Of a stretch of DNA of 24,939 nt, positions 5,513-14,322 are shown piece by piece. The stretch is from a virus. Numbering within the stretch: the stretch's first letter is position 1; every line of letters begins with the position of its first letter. The stretch lies in the IMG/VR virus record IMGVR_UViG_3300046534_000828, positions 1-24,939 of that record, one strand, 5' to 3'. The translations under genes and the position numbers were made by a program. A model generated the notes under the pieces. That model saw nothing but the letters and a program-made list of their open reading frames with translations. It did no database searches and was not told the DNA's origin.

Positions 5513-6792
5513 ACACCTACCTAGAAAACTACGCCATCTATTCCGGCGGTAATGAAGCACCACCAATCTACCACAAGTGGGCTGGTATCTGTTCACTGTC
5601 CTCGTTCGTATCTCGTAAAGTCTGGATCGACCAAGGGTTCTTTACCGTGTTTCCTAACCTCTACGTGATCTTCGTCGGCAATCCTGGTAACGGGAAGTCA
5701 ACCGCGATGAAAATCGGACGGGACTTAGTGCGTGAACTTGACCCTGAGTTCTGTCCTATCGTGCCAAGTTCCATCACTAAGGAATCTCTCACACAAGACG
5801 TGGGAGATGCAAGCGGTAAGTACCTGAAGTCCTACGAGTATGACGGTGAGCAAGTCCCATACACCCCGATTAACATCTACGCCAACGAGATCGTGACCCT
5901 ACTCGGGTCTAATCCTATCGGCATGATTGAGTTCTTCACAGACATCTGGGACGAGAAGGATGTGTTCGAGTCCAACACCAAGAACAAAGGCAAGGACAAG
6001 ATTGTGAAACCCTCGGTGAACTTGTGCGGCTGCATGACTCCTGAGATCACGGGCAACCTACTGAAAGAGAATATCATCAGTGGTGGGTTTGCACGTAGGT
6101 GTATATTCGTCTACGGCACACGACGCGGTAACCCCGTGCCGTTCCCTACAATCACCAAGGAACAAATCGAGGCACGTAACGCGTGCTTGGAGTGGGGCAA
6201 GGAACTCACCTCTACCGTTGGTGAGTTTAGCTGGCACCCAGAAGCACGAGAACTCTTCGAAGCATGGTATAAAGAAAACCATGACTTTGTGCAGAACAAT
6301 ACAGACGTGTGGTTGAACGGGTATTATACCAGCAAGAACGCACTTGTTATCAAGGTCGCTGCGCTTCTCGCGCTCGGCGAGTCCACAAACCTCACACTAC
6401 AAACCCATCATATCCAACAAGCTCTTGACTTACTAGCCGAGACCGAGGTGGATATGCACAAGGTGTTTGCGGGAACTGGACGTAATGCTGAGTCTGGTAT
6501 TGCGACTAAGATAATGGCTATGATCAACTCAGCGCCCAGTGGCAAGGTGCAGCAGAAGAAAGTTCTGTCTGTACTCTATGACCACGGGACGTATGATGAG
6601 ATCGAACGCGCAACTACACACCTTATTGGTACGGACCAACTAGACAGGTTTGTTAGCGGCCGCGTGACGTACTTGCAAAAGCATCGAGAAGACCAGACGA
6701 CTGATTCGACATCGTCGGCCTTAACAACTGATTTGCATATTGACCTAGCACAGGGACAGGCAGATTTGACTGCCCTCGAAGATTCTCTGTAA
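5509..6792 (+). CDS. P-loop ATPase, DUF3987-like, putative replicative helicase
   Basis: A 427-aa protein with a clear Walker A motif, FVGNPGNGKST (55-65). YANEIVTLLG (124-133) occupies the Walker B place but has NE instead of DE. A beta strand NLCGCMTPE (171-179) and the arginine-bearing GGFARRCIFVYG (192-203) resemble the sensor and arginine-finger parts of RecA/DUF3987-type ATPases found near phage replication genes. Residues ~330-395 look like a winged-helix domain. It most likely unwinds or loads at the replication fork with the polymerase and ligase upstream. There is no primase zinc finger or TOPRIM motif in it. Its last 140 bases overlap the 3' end of the convergent late gene; the last ~35 residues are low in complexity and may be dispensable. 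Confidence 0.8.
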   Translation: MNTYLENYAIYSGGNEAPPIYHKWAGICSLSSFVSRKVWIDQGFFTVFPNLYVIFVGNPGNGKSTAMKIGRDLVRELDPEFCPIVPSSITKESLTQDVGDASGKYLKSYEYDGEQVPYTPINIYANEIVTLLGSNPIGMIEFFTDIWDEKDVFESNTKNKGKDKIVKPSVNLCGCMTPEITGNLLKENIISGGFARRCIFVYGTRRGNPVPFPTITKEQIEARNACLEWGKELTSTVGEFSWHPEARELFEAWYKENHDFVQNNTDVWLNGYYTSKNALVIKVAALLALGESTNLTLQTHHIQQALDLLAETEVDMHKVFAGTGRNAESGIATKIMAMINSAPSGKVQQKKVLSVLYDHGTYDEIERATTHLIGTDQLDRFVSGRVTYLQKHREDQTTDSTSSALTTDLHIDLAQGQADLTALEDSL

Positions 6793-9700
6793 GCATTGCC
6801 TTCAGCATGTCATTTCCTGGGTTAGCACGTGGCCGACCCATTTCATTACCGATACGTATTTTAGTCCTAGCTTGATCCACCACACTTGTGCGGGGGAAGA
6901 GGCTAGGATTAAATGTGTCTAGGAGGTTTGACCTTTCCACTGACCCTTGTAGGCCGCCTTGTAGTCTCGGGTCAAAGCCGTTCGCATTTGTTGTAATGTG
7001 ACGCTCTAGGGCATTGAGTGCACTTGCTGCATCATACCCAAGCACGCTGCTCTCTTGCTGGTTGAGCATATTACGCGCGGCACCTATTCCCTTTTCCTCA
7101 TAGGTCTTGATATAGTCTTGCTTGAACCTGTCGTTCTTTTCACCTCGGATTCTATCCTGTGTGTAGGTTATATTAGCCGCGTCTCTTTGTGCAATAGTAC
7201 GTGACGGAGGGAATCCCAAGGTGGCCGCCATGCGTTCAGACTGCGTAGGCACCAACAACACATTACCACGCTTGTCGGTAATATTACCATTGTCTGTCCA
7301 CAGTTTCATCAACCGGCCTAGGCCAATAGGCAACGCCTCTGCGACACCTTTTGTCACGTCACCCTGAAACACACTCTTTATCCCGCCCATGTAGTCCTCA
7401 CCGCGTGACAGCGTAGGTCCCATGAGAGCCTTAGGTGACCAACCCTCAAAGGAGTTGAACCCGAGCAACCCGCCCATACTGATTCGTGAGCTGAAGTCCA
7501 TCGGCGCGCCCATAGCATACGAGATACCATGCGTACCCATGTCCGTGATAAACGTTCCTGGCTCATCGCCACCAAACGCCTTGTCGATTTCCTGTAGCCA
7601 CATGCGCTTAGTCTCCTCAGGCTTAAGTTGAGTGTGCTCCTCTGCCAACGCCATCGCGATGCCCGCACCTGGGATACCGCCGATAACACCGGCCATGGAC
7701 ATCAGTGAGACAGTGGACTGGATAAACGCTTTCTTTGCCTGTCTACGTTCAGCAGGTGTGAACCCTCTGTCCTCTCTTCCGTATCCTTTTTGCGCATACC
7801 TATACACGTTACTCAACTGTCCTGACGCAAAGCCAGCCAACGAGTGTACCGACTGTGCCACAGTTCGCCAAGGACCGCTATTGTCAAACAAGTGTGTCGC
7901 CCTGTCCAAACGCCCGATACTATTGTTGGCTATGCCAGAGATCCGCACGGCCTCATTATACATAGCGTCGAACTCGTTCTTAGTAATAACCTTGTCCTTG
8001 CCTTTTATGGTGGCTTTGCCCTGACGCTTACTCATCTGTAACTCCATAGCACTGATGATACTCACTCGCTCGTTGAAGCCTGTGAACAATCCGTAGAGTT
8101 TACTACTAGCATCAACTGCTGACCCGTATGCAGTCCCGGCAAGTTTCCCAGGACTCAATGCTGACTTCCCCTGACTCATACGCCCTAAGTTAATCTGCTC
8201 TAGCATTCCTGCTTGTGCATCCATGGCTTCTTGTCGTTGGCCTAGTCCAATCAGACCTTGCTCATCGGCCTTACGTATTAGCATGTCATACATATCCCGG
8301 TGCTTACCATTGACGTTAACCCGAGTCCCAGAGTTCCACTTACCAGTGCTACCATGCTCGGTTAACTTGGCAGCGGCCGCCAGTGGTAGTTGGTAGCTTT
8401 GGATAATACCCGCACCTTCTTCCACTAATTTAGGTGACACGTTTAACGGTGCTTGGGTGGCCTCCAGTAGACCGGAGCTGATATTGAACCCTAGAAAGTG
8501 CAAGAAGTTACCCTTGGTTATGGCCTTACCTGTTGCGGTGTCAGGTTGCCTAAAGTTTGCAAGCGCACGTTGGGCATCAGCAAACGCAACCACGTTTGCA
8601 TCATTATTAACAATCTCTGGGTTCTTTGCTTCGAAGCGCATGATTGCATCTGTCTGAGACTTAGGTACAAGACTCGTCATCTTCTGCATATACCGCAGGT
8701 GCTGTTCAATAAAGTCTAGCTCCTCTCGTCCCGCGCGTAAGTTGTTCTTTACATCCACACTCCCTAGTTCCTTACTAGTGTTCTCGGAACTAAATGCACT
8801 GCGGAAAGACTCCCGTGACGCTTTTATCGCATCATAACCAGCCTGGGTCACCTCGCCTGTTTGAACGAGTTGTTCTAACGTAGCTAACGTGGTCCTATCG
8901 TCAGCAGCGGTGAGTAAGTCGTCTAGGTTTTTACTCTGCTTATTGGCATTGCCAAATTTTGTGTGTGTGTCGAGGAAACCTTTACCAGGGTAGTGCACCT
9001 TAGTCCCTTCGGCCCTGAGTTCTTTGACTCTCAACGCCGCTTGTTCAGGTCTGTCGAAACTTAACCTACCAGGACTTGGGTCACCCTTTTTCGTAAAGCT
9101 CACATGGTATTGCTTCATGCGTCGTTCAGTCACAAGGAAGTTACTGTTCTCAAACATCGCACCTTTCTTGGCCAAGAGTTGAGTGGAACTCTTCAGGAAG
9201 ATTTCAGGAACCTTAGGGTTGATTTTGTGGTGTGCTGCGAGTTGTTGGAATGAGCCATCGTTACGCTCATAGGCCGCGAACATTTCCTTGCTTGCCTTGA
9301 GTACCTGCGCATTACTCCCACTCATCTGATCGCGGAGTAAGGTGGCTAGGTTATACTGTTCATTCTTCTTGTCTGTACTAAGGATCTCGCTTTGCATACG
9401 CTTGTTGCTCTGCGTGATTCTTGCCATGGTCTCTAGCACATCGCCTTTTTGATTAGGAGTTAAGTCCTTTAGCAGGTCATTGTAGGCCTTCGGGTCTTGT
9501 AGTTTCAGGTCAAAGATACTTATGTTATTCTCACGCTGGTATAGGTGCGCCATGTTCACCGCCTCGAAAGCTTTCTGGTCATTATACACCCGACCAACTG
9601 GCCCTTTGTCTTTGGGTACAATCACCTTGCCATTAGGTAGTACTTCTTTGGAGAACATGAACACCACTAGACTTCTCTGTAGTTCATTCCTCATACCTTT

Positions 9701-12661
9701 CTCACCCCTGAAGGCTTGACCAATGTCCCTGAAGTGTGCGTTGCGCTCGATCTTGTGCATCTCGCCTTCACCCATACCAGACAACACCCTGCGCAACTTA
9801 CTATCACGCCCAAGGAACATGGCGTCGAGCATCAGGTCTGTGGACTTATTCCCATCACCGAAGTCTAACTTACTTCCGTCGATTTCCATGTCCGCCCACA
9901 CTCTACCAAGGCCGCCAACTGTGCTACGGTCTAGTGCCGCGAACTCAGCTTGTGACTTGATATTGTCCATGTCTAACTTCCGTCCAGCCTTGTCGATTTG
10001 ACTTTTAAACTTCCGGACACTCTTGAGACTACTGAGCTTCTGTCCACGCAGTGTGTTGAGTCCCATGAGTCCTTTGACTCCCGCGAGACTATCACGCAGA
10101 AATTGCATAGCGGCCACGGCAAAGTCGTACAATCGCTGAGAGCTGTACATAAACGACTTGTGCACGTCGCCACCCTTGGCACTAGTGTGCGCGAGTATCC
10201 CTGCCACGTTAGACATGACCTCATCCACACTATTTGAAGTCTTCTCAAACACCGGGTCTAGTTGATCCCTGAGTTCTTTAGGTAGGTTCAGTTCAGACAA
10301 CTCCCGCAACATCTTCGTCCGTTGCGCAGGAGTCATAGTTGTGATGTCATCGACTAGACGGCCGTATGACTTCATACTACGCGAGTCGAGTTTGCCGAGT
10401 TCAAACAGCTTCTTAAACTGATGGCCTAGTATCTCGTGCGATGCTACGAAGGTAGCCATGTCGCCTTTGTTTAGTTTGTTCAGGAAGACAGCGTTCTGGA
10501 CTGAGGAGCGGGAACTAAGTCCGGCGACAGAGCCCGATGGGTCTAGGATAGATCCCACGGACACGTCCTCGCCTGTAAGACGTTGAAACATGTCCGCAAT
10601 TTTGGCTACTTCAGGTGCGAGTGCACGCGCTTTGCCAGGGTCGACTCCATCGCGCATCATCACGAGTGTGGCCGCACGTACTGTGTCACCAGAGTTGGCG
10701 TCGAGGGGTCCGTCTAGTTCAGGCCGTCCGTTGTAGTCGTCTCGGAAGGTATCGGTCACAGTCCTATTGTCAGGATCAGACGAGGGGACAACGCTTTCTA
10801 GTGTAACGTGTTTTGCGGCTGCTATTGAGTCGTCTGCCTGGATGTTCAGCGACTCCTTATCGAACATACCTTTGAGGGCGTTAATGTCTTTGTTCTTCTT
10901 TGCTAACCACGTGGATAGGACGCGCGCACCACGGTTGGTCTGATTGGAAATATGGAGGGTGTTGCCGGTTCTGTCAAGGAATTCTTGGTACGCTTTGTTG
11001 GCATTAGTGACTAGACCTTTGTCAGGAAGTGACTCGAGTCTGTCAAAGACTGTATTGAAGTCCTCGTTTGGTACTGTTTCCTTACGGCCAGTTTTATTTT
11101 TCCCTTTCGCCCCTGTTGCTTTGCGGCGTGTGTCATTAGTCTTGGCATTGTCTAGACGTTTCACAAGATCCTTCAGGTCTTTGCCGGAAGCTTTCCAATT
11201 ACTTACTATATTCGCAATGTCGTTAAAGAGTTCCAAGTTATCCTTGTTCCTATTCAAGCGTCTCTCGACAAGCCTAGTGACCACAGGGTCTGCACCTTTG
11301 CCATAACTCAGAACCTTCATGACATCACTCATAGTGTTTATTTTGTCAATCTCGATCACCTCTTCGTTCTTGACCTTCTGAATCACGGTCTCGATGGGTT
11401 CCTCTGACTTACCTTGCTTCGCTACTGCCTCGACTTGCTTTGCCAGAGTCATATCGTTGTGTGGGACTTTGCCTTGGACGGCCCTTAGACTGTTTACATC
11501 CGCGATCTGTGCTTGCGCTTCGGCCATATCGACTGGACGTTTGGCCGCATGGTCTAGGATAGTCTTACTATACATAGCCTCGGTTTGTACGCGGAGAGGT
11601 GTAGGCATACCGACATCGAATGCAGTTGCGACTGAGTTGCCGAAGATACTAGTGCCGGACTTCTCGTTTGGAGTGTAAGTGGACTTCAGTGGACCCTCGA
11701 CTGGACCTGAACGTACAAGTTGTGGCCCTTCCTGCGGACCTATACGTACGAGTTGTGGCCCCTCGACTGCACCTATACGGACGTTGTATGGTGCAGGTGA
11801 TGGCCCTTCTACAGGAGCAGCATTAGCAAGTGCGTCGGCGGCAGCTTGTGCCTCGTCTAGTGCAGCTGTCTTTTTACCATCCGCGATGTTTTTAGTTCCG
11901 CGTACTTGTGCAGTAATAGCTTGCTTGACGTCAAGAGGTGCGAAGGCTAGGTTACCAATAGCTTGTGCCGCCCAGTAATCTGACGTACCCATCTCACTAT
12001 ACGAACGTTCCTCAGCAAGTCCTATGTCAGCCATGTCTACACCTGTGTCATAGATAAAGGAGTCAAGTAGGTTGCCGGAGAACCGTGCGGCTGTCCCACC
12101 CACGGCATTGGAGGTAAGCTTTGTTCCGATCTTTGCAGCTGCGTCTACTCCGAATAGTTTCGTGCCTGCGCTTGTGCCAAGTGCTTTTGTGGCTAGTCCT
12201 GACGAGATCTTACCGATGGCTAAAGGTGCAGCAATCGCAGCTCCCGCACCAAGTGCCGCGCGTGCCTTACTACCAGTTTGTTCGAATTGGTTTGAACCGG
12301 CCATATAAGCACTTACACCTATTCCTAGTGGTCCTAACATAGCCGGGAGTAAGTCAACTGCACCACGTGGTAAAGCCTCACCTACCTGACGACCTAGTTC
12401 CTCTTTGCCCATCAGACTACCGGCAAAGCCACCAATGTCTCGACCGACCTCGTTCGCACCAGAAGCTTCCAGTAAGAAGTTATGTCCGGCAGACGCTATT
12501 TTCACTCCTCGACCAAACATGTTGGTCTTACCAGCGTCAAAGCTATCGGAGTTCGTCATCTTGTTTCCAAGATCTGAGAACTGCTCAAGGGACATTGACT
12601 CTAGTTCAGGTGGCCGTTCACGGTAGGCCAGCTCGACGTTAAAGAAAGGTAGTTTGCTCAT
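6653..12661 (-). CDS. Giant virion protein (2002 aa) with HExxH zincin motif
   Basis: The largest gene and the last of the late block, a common place for podovirus internal or ejection proteins. Residues ~100-165 are Ala/Gly-rich and hydrophobic. A second hydrophobic stretch with MSMAGVIGGIPGAGIAMALA lies in the C-terminal quarter. Both could insert into or cross a membrane. HEILGH (742-747) in the context FVASHEILGHQF is a zinc-metallopeptidase signature. Residues 284-324 carry short EGPQLVR repeats. No lysozyme, transglycosylase or RNA polymerase motif was recognised. The likely role is an ejected virion protein that helps DNA enter the cell, with possible peptidase activity on cell wall, membrane or virion proteins. 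The start follows an SD-less leader, AACCAATAAACTATG. Confidence 0.8.
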   Translation of the reverse strand: MSKLPFFNVELAYRERPPELESMSLEQFSDLGNKMTNSDSFDAGKTNMFGRGVKIASAGHNFLLEASGANEVGRDIGGFAGSLMGKEELGRQVGEALPRGAVDLLPAMLGPLGIGVSAYMAGSNQFEQTGSKARAALGAGAAIAAPLAIGKISSGLATKALGTSAGTKLFGVDAAAKIGTKLTSNAVGGTAARFSGNLLDSFIYDTGVDMADIGLAEERSYSEMGTSDYWAAQAIGNLAFAPLDVKQAITAQVRGTKNIADGKKTAALDEAQAAADALANAAPVEGPSPAPYNVRIGAVEGPQLVRIGPQEGPQLVRSGPVEGPLKSTYTPNEKSGTSIFGNSVATAFDVGMPTPLRVQTEAMYSKTILDHAAKRPVDMAEAQAQIADVNSLRAVQGKVPHNDMTLAKQVEAVAKQGKSEEPIETVIQKVKNEEVIEIDKINTMSDVMKVLSYGKGADPVVTRLVERRLNRNKDNLELFNDIANIVSNWKASGKDLKDLVKRLDNAKTNDTRRKATGAKGKNKTGRKETVPNEDFNTVFDRLESLPDKGLVTNANKAYQEFLDRTGNTLHISNQTNRGARVLSTWLAKKNKDINALKGMFDKESLNIQADDSIAAAKHVTLESVVPSSDPDNRTVTDTFRDDYNGRPELDGPLDANSGDTVRAATLVMMRDGVDPGKARALAPEVAKIADMFQRLTGEDVSVGSILDPSGSVAGLSSRSSVQNAVFLNKLNKGDMATFVASHEILGHQFKKLFELGKLDSRSMKSYGRLVDDITTMTPAQRTKMLRELSELNLPKELRDQLDPVFEKTSNSVDEVMSNVAGILAHTSAKGGDVHKSFMYSSQRLYDFAVAAMQFLRDSLAGVKGLMGLNTLRGQKLSSLKSVRKFKSQIDKAGRKLDMDNIKSQAEFAALDRSTVGGLGRVWADMEIDGSKLDFGDGNKSTDLMLDAMFLGRDSKLRRVLSGMGEGEMHKIERNAHFRDIGQAFRGEKGMRNELQRSLVVFMFSKEVLPNGKVIVPKDKGPVGRVYNDQKAFEAVNMAHLYQRENNISIFDLKLQDPKAYNDLLKDLTPNQKGDVLETMARITQSNKRMQSEILSTDKKNEQYNLATLLRDQMSGSNAQVLKASKEMFAAYERNDGSFQQLAAHHKINPKVPEIFLKSSTQLLAKKGAMFENSNFLVTERRMKQYHVSFTKKGDPSPGRLSFDRPEQAALRVKELRAEGTKVHYPGKGFLDTHTKFGNANKQSKNLDDLLTAADDRTTLATLEQLVQTGEVTQAGYDAIKASRESFRSAFSSENTSKELGSVDVKNNLRAGREELDFIEQHLRYMQKMTSLVPKSQTDAIMRFEAKNPEIVNNDANVVAFADAQRALANFRQPDTATGKAITKGNFLHFLGFNISSGLLEATQAPLNVSPKLVEEGAGIIQSYQLPLAAAAKLTEHGSTGKWNSGTRVNVNGKHRDMYDMLIRKADEQGLIGLGQRQEAMDAQAGMLEQINLGRMSQGKSALSPGKLAGTAYGSAVDASSKLYGLFTGFNERVSIISAMELQMSKRQGKATIKGKDKVITKNEFDAMYNEAVRISGIANNSIGRLDRATHLFDNSGPWRTVAQSVHSLAGFASGQLSNVYRYAQKGYGREDRGFTPAERRQAKKAFIQSTVSLMSMAGVIGGIPGAGIAMALAEEHTQLKPEETKRMWLQEIDKAFGGDEPGTFITDMGTHGISYAMGAPMDFSSRISMGGLLGFNSFEGWSPKALMGPTLSRGEDYMGGIKSVFQGDVTKGVAEALPIGLGRLMKLWTDNGNITDKRGNVLLVPTQSERMAATLGFPPSRTIAQRDAANITYTQDRIRGEKNDRFKQDYIKTYEEKGIGAARNMLNQQESSVLGYDAASALNALERHITTNANGFDPRLQGGLQGSVERSNLLDTFNPSLFPRTSVVDQARTKIRIGNEMGRPRANPGNDMLKAMLTENLRGQSNLPVPVLGQYANQLLRPTMSNQSSGLLDAFASTSRGR
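11693..11812 (-). repeat. 33-bp repeats encoding EGPQLVR peptides
   Basis: Inside the 2002-aa gene, AVEGPQLVRIG (residues 298-308) is followed directly by PQEGPQLVRSG (309-319), with partial copies PVEGP before (283-287) and after (320-324). Each full unit is 33 bases. It lies between the hydrophobic N-terminal region and the coil-rich middle, so it is probably a flexible linker. Confidence 0.7.
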
Positions 12662-12680
12662 AGTTTATTGGTTGTTAGTT

Positions 12681-13775
12681 TTATTGCCCCAGAAGTAGTT
12701 TGAATAGGTCCATCACATCTTCATCAGGCAAAGGTGTACTTCCGTATCCGGCAGGAGCACGGCCAGGAGCAGGAAGTGTAGGCCTAAAGTTAGCACGACC
12801 AGGAGGTGCAGATGTAGGCGCGCCCCACCCAGAGCGACCAGCAGGACTAGCACGACCAGGAGGTGCAGGTACAGGAAGTGCAGGTTCAGGTTCACCCCAA
12901 CCAGAACGTCCAGCACGCGCAGGTTCAGGTGTAAGTTCCTCCCACCCAGAACGACCAGCAGTAGTTTCATGTGCAGGTGCGAATATTGAGTTTAGCTGTT
13001 CCTCTGTCAACTGGCCTGCACCATAAAGCTCAGGGTATTTGAATATCAGTTGTAAGGATGGTGACAAGTTTGGTTTGCCATTTGCCTGTCGTAGTTGTTC
13101 ATGCATTTGTAGCTCACTCGCTGACTGCCCAACGTTGGATGTCATACTCATACTATCAAGCCTACGTTTCCGTACTGGTTCAGCTGCATCTACACGTGCC
13201 TGAGCAAGTGCCGGACCTGTTGGAAATGTACGTGCAGGCGGCTGGTTACTAGGTTGTTGCACAGGCTGGTTACCTGTTTGTGCAGGTTGTTGCACAGGTT
13301 GGTTGTTTACAGCCGGTGCAGAGCTCACTTGATAACCACTTGGGTTAATCCCTTGCTGTTGCAAGAACAAGTTGAGCATATCCGTACCTCCTTGTGCCTG
13401 TGCAACTTCCTGTTGCCTGCGCAACTCTGTCATCTCCTGCTCGTGGGCAAAACCTGCTTGTCTGCGTTGTTCAGATGCTGCACTAGACTCGCCAGGACGC
13501 AAATGTGGGTTCTTGGCGTAGAACTGATCCATGCCGCTCATGTGCTGCATACCGGTCATAGGGTCTATGGCACTGCCATTAATACCTGTGTGTCGCATAC
13601 GCTTACCTTGTGTGGCGAAAGCGTCAAGCCCGCGCCTAGTCTTTTCTGCTTCGGCCGCTTGCGTTTGTGCAAGCATACCTTGGAAGTCAGGCGGCCCGTT
13701 TTGTTTCTGCCCTTGGTTAGACAGAAATTGCTGCAATAGGTCAATGCCTATTCCTTGTGATTGTGTAGCTGCCAT
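12681..13775 (-). CDS. Q/P-rich structural protein with AGRSGW repeats, 364 aa
   Basis: No family is recognised. The N-terminal two thirds are Q-rich and helical. NQPVQQP occurs at 158-164 and 169-175. From ~270 the chain is a Pro/Gly linker with AGRSGW at 273-278, 288-293 and 312-317, interspersed with PPGRA. It ends in the amphipathic tail DEDVMDLFKLLLGQ. Similar hydrophobic pieces occur at LLQQFLSNQG (13-22) and MLNLFLQQQG (133-142). It lies in the late operon immediately before the giant virion protein and just after another Q-rich protein, so an internal virion or assembly protein is likely. Repeated Trp-containing motifs on a flexible tail look like a multivalent binding peptide; the partner is unknown. 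The ATG follows CAACTAATATT with no Shine-Dalgarno site. Confidence 0.7.
   Translation of the reverse strand: MAATQSQGIGIDLLQQFLSNQGQKQNGPPDFQGMLAQTQAAEAEKTRRGLDAFATQGKRMRHTGINGSAIDPMTGMQHMSGMDQFYAKNPHLRPGESSAASEQRRQAGFAHEQEMTELRRQQEVAQAQGGTDMLNLFLQQQGINPSGYQVSSAPAVNNQPVQQPAQTGNQPVQQPSNQPPARTFPTGPALAQARVDAAEPVRKRRLDSMSMTSNVGQSASELQMHEQLRQANGKPNLSPSLQLIFKYPELYGAGQLTEEQLNSIFAPAHETTAGRSGWEELTPEPARAGRSGWGEPEPALPVPAPPGRASPAGRSGWGAPTSAPPGRANFRPTLPAPGRAPAGYGSTPLPDEDVMDLFKLLLGQ
12822..12959 (-). repeat. AGRSGW coding repeats
   Basis: Three imperfect copies encode AGRSGW(E/G)(E/A) in the C-terminal tail of the 364-aa protein, with spacings of 15 and 24 residues. The tryptophan and the GRSG core are invariant while the linkers vary in length. 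Confidence 0.75.
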
Positions 13776-13779
13776 AATA

Positions 13780-14316
13780 TTAGTTGTTTGGTAGTGGTTG
13801 TGATCTTGCTTCGTAGTAGCCTCTGAGTTCTTTTGTGTCTAAAGCTGGTGGGATTTCACTTACTTCGCCCATGTTACCACGTTTGATAGCATCCCAGTAC
13901 TGTGCAGCTTGTGCGACTCGCAAGGCATTCATAGGTGCGGCTGCTCCTTCTTGTAGTCCAAGCGCGCGTTCATTACGATCTGCTTCTAGTTGACGGAATG
14001 CGTTGAGTCGTTGTTCGGCCTCAACATCCTGCGCAAACTGATCTTGGGTAAGCCCGAACTGATCTTGGGCAAAACCAAAGTTATCTTGTGCAAATTGGTT
14101 ATCGAATACTTGCTGTTGCTCACCTGCTTGTTGTTGCGCTAGTGCCATCATAAGGGCTTGTTCAGCACCTTGCATTTGTAACGGATGCATGTCTTGCGCC
14201 CGTTGCTCTTGTGCCATACCTGACTGCATTTGCATCAGTTGGGCCAAGTCGCCAAGACCTGAGTCTTGGTTCATGAACTGCATAAAAGCAGCTAGTTCTT
14301 GTGAATCGTTGTTCAT
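13780..14316 (-). CDS. Q-rich hypothetical virion protein, 178 aa
   Basis: Strongly glutamine- and methionine-rich, probably all helical. Residues 75-95 are three heptads, FAQDNFG, FAQDQFG and LTQDQFA. The C-terminal third (residues ~100-178) is more ordinary and may be a folded domain. No catalytic motif or membrane segment is seen. It precedes the 364-aa Q-rich protein with a four-base gap. Position and composition resemble small internal proteins in podovirus ejection modules, but there is no sequence match I can name. The start follows CCTAAACTTAT with no Shine-Dalgarno site. Confidence 0.65.
   Translation of the reverse strand: MNNDSQELAAFMQFMNQDSGLGDLAQLMQMQSGMAQEQRAQDMHPLQMQGAEQALMMALAQQQAGEQQQVFDNQFAQDNFGFAQDQFGLTQDQFAQDVEAEQRLNAFRQLEADRNERALGLQEGAAAPMNALRVAQAAQYWDAIKRGNMGEVSEIPPALDTKELRGYYEARSQPLPNN
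14032..14094 (-). repeat. Three 21-bp heptad repeats
   Basis: Tandem 21-base units encode FAQDNFG, FAQDQFG and LTQDQFA at residues 75-95 of the 178-aa protein. On the plus strand they show as repeated 'aactgatcttggg' segments. Confidence 0.8.
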
Positions 14317-14322
14317 ATAAGT

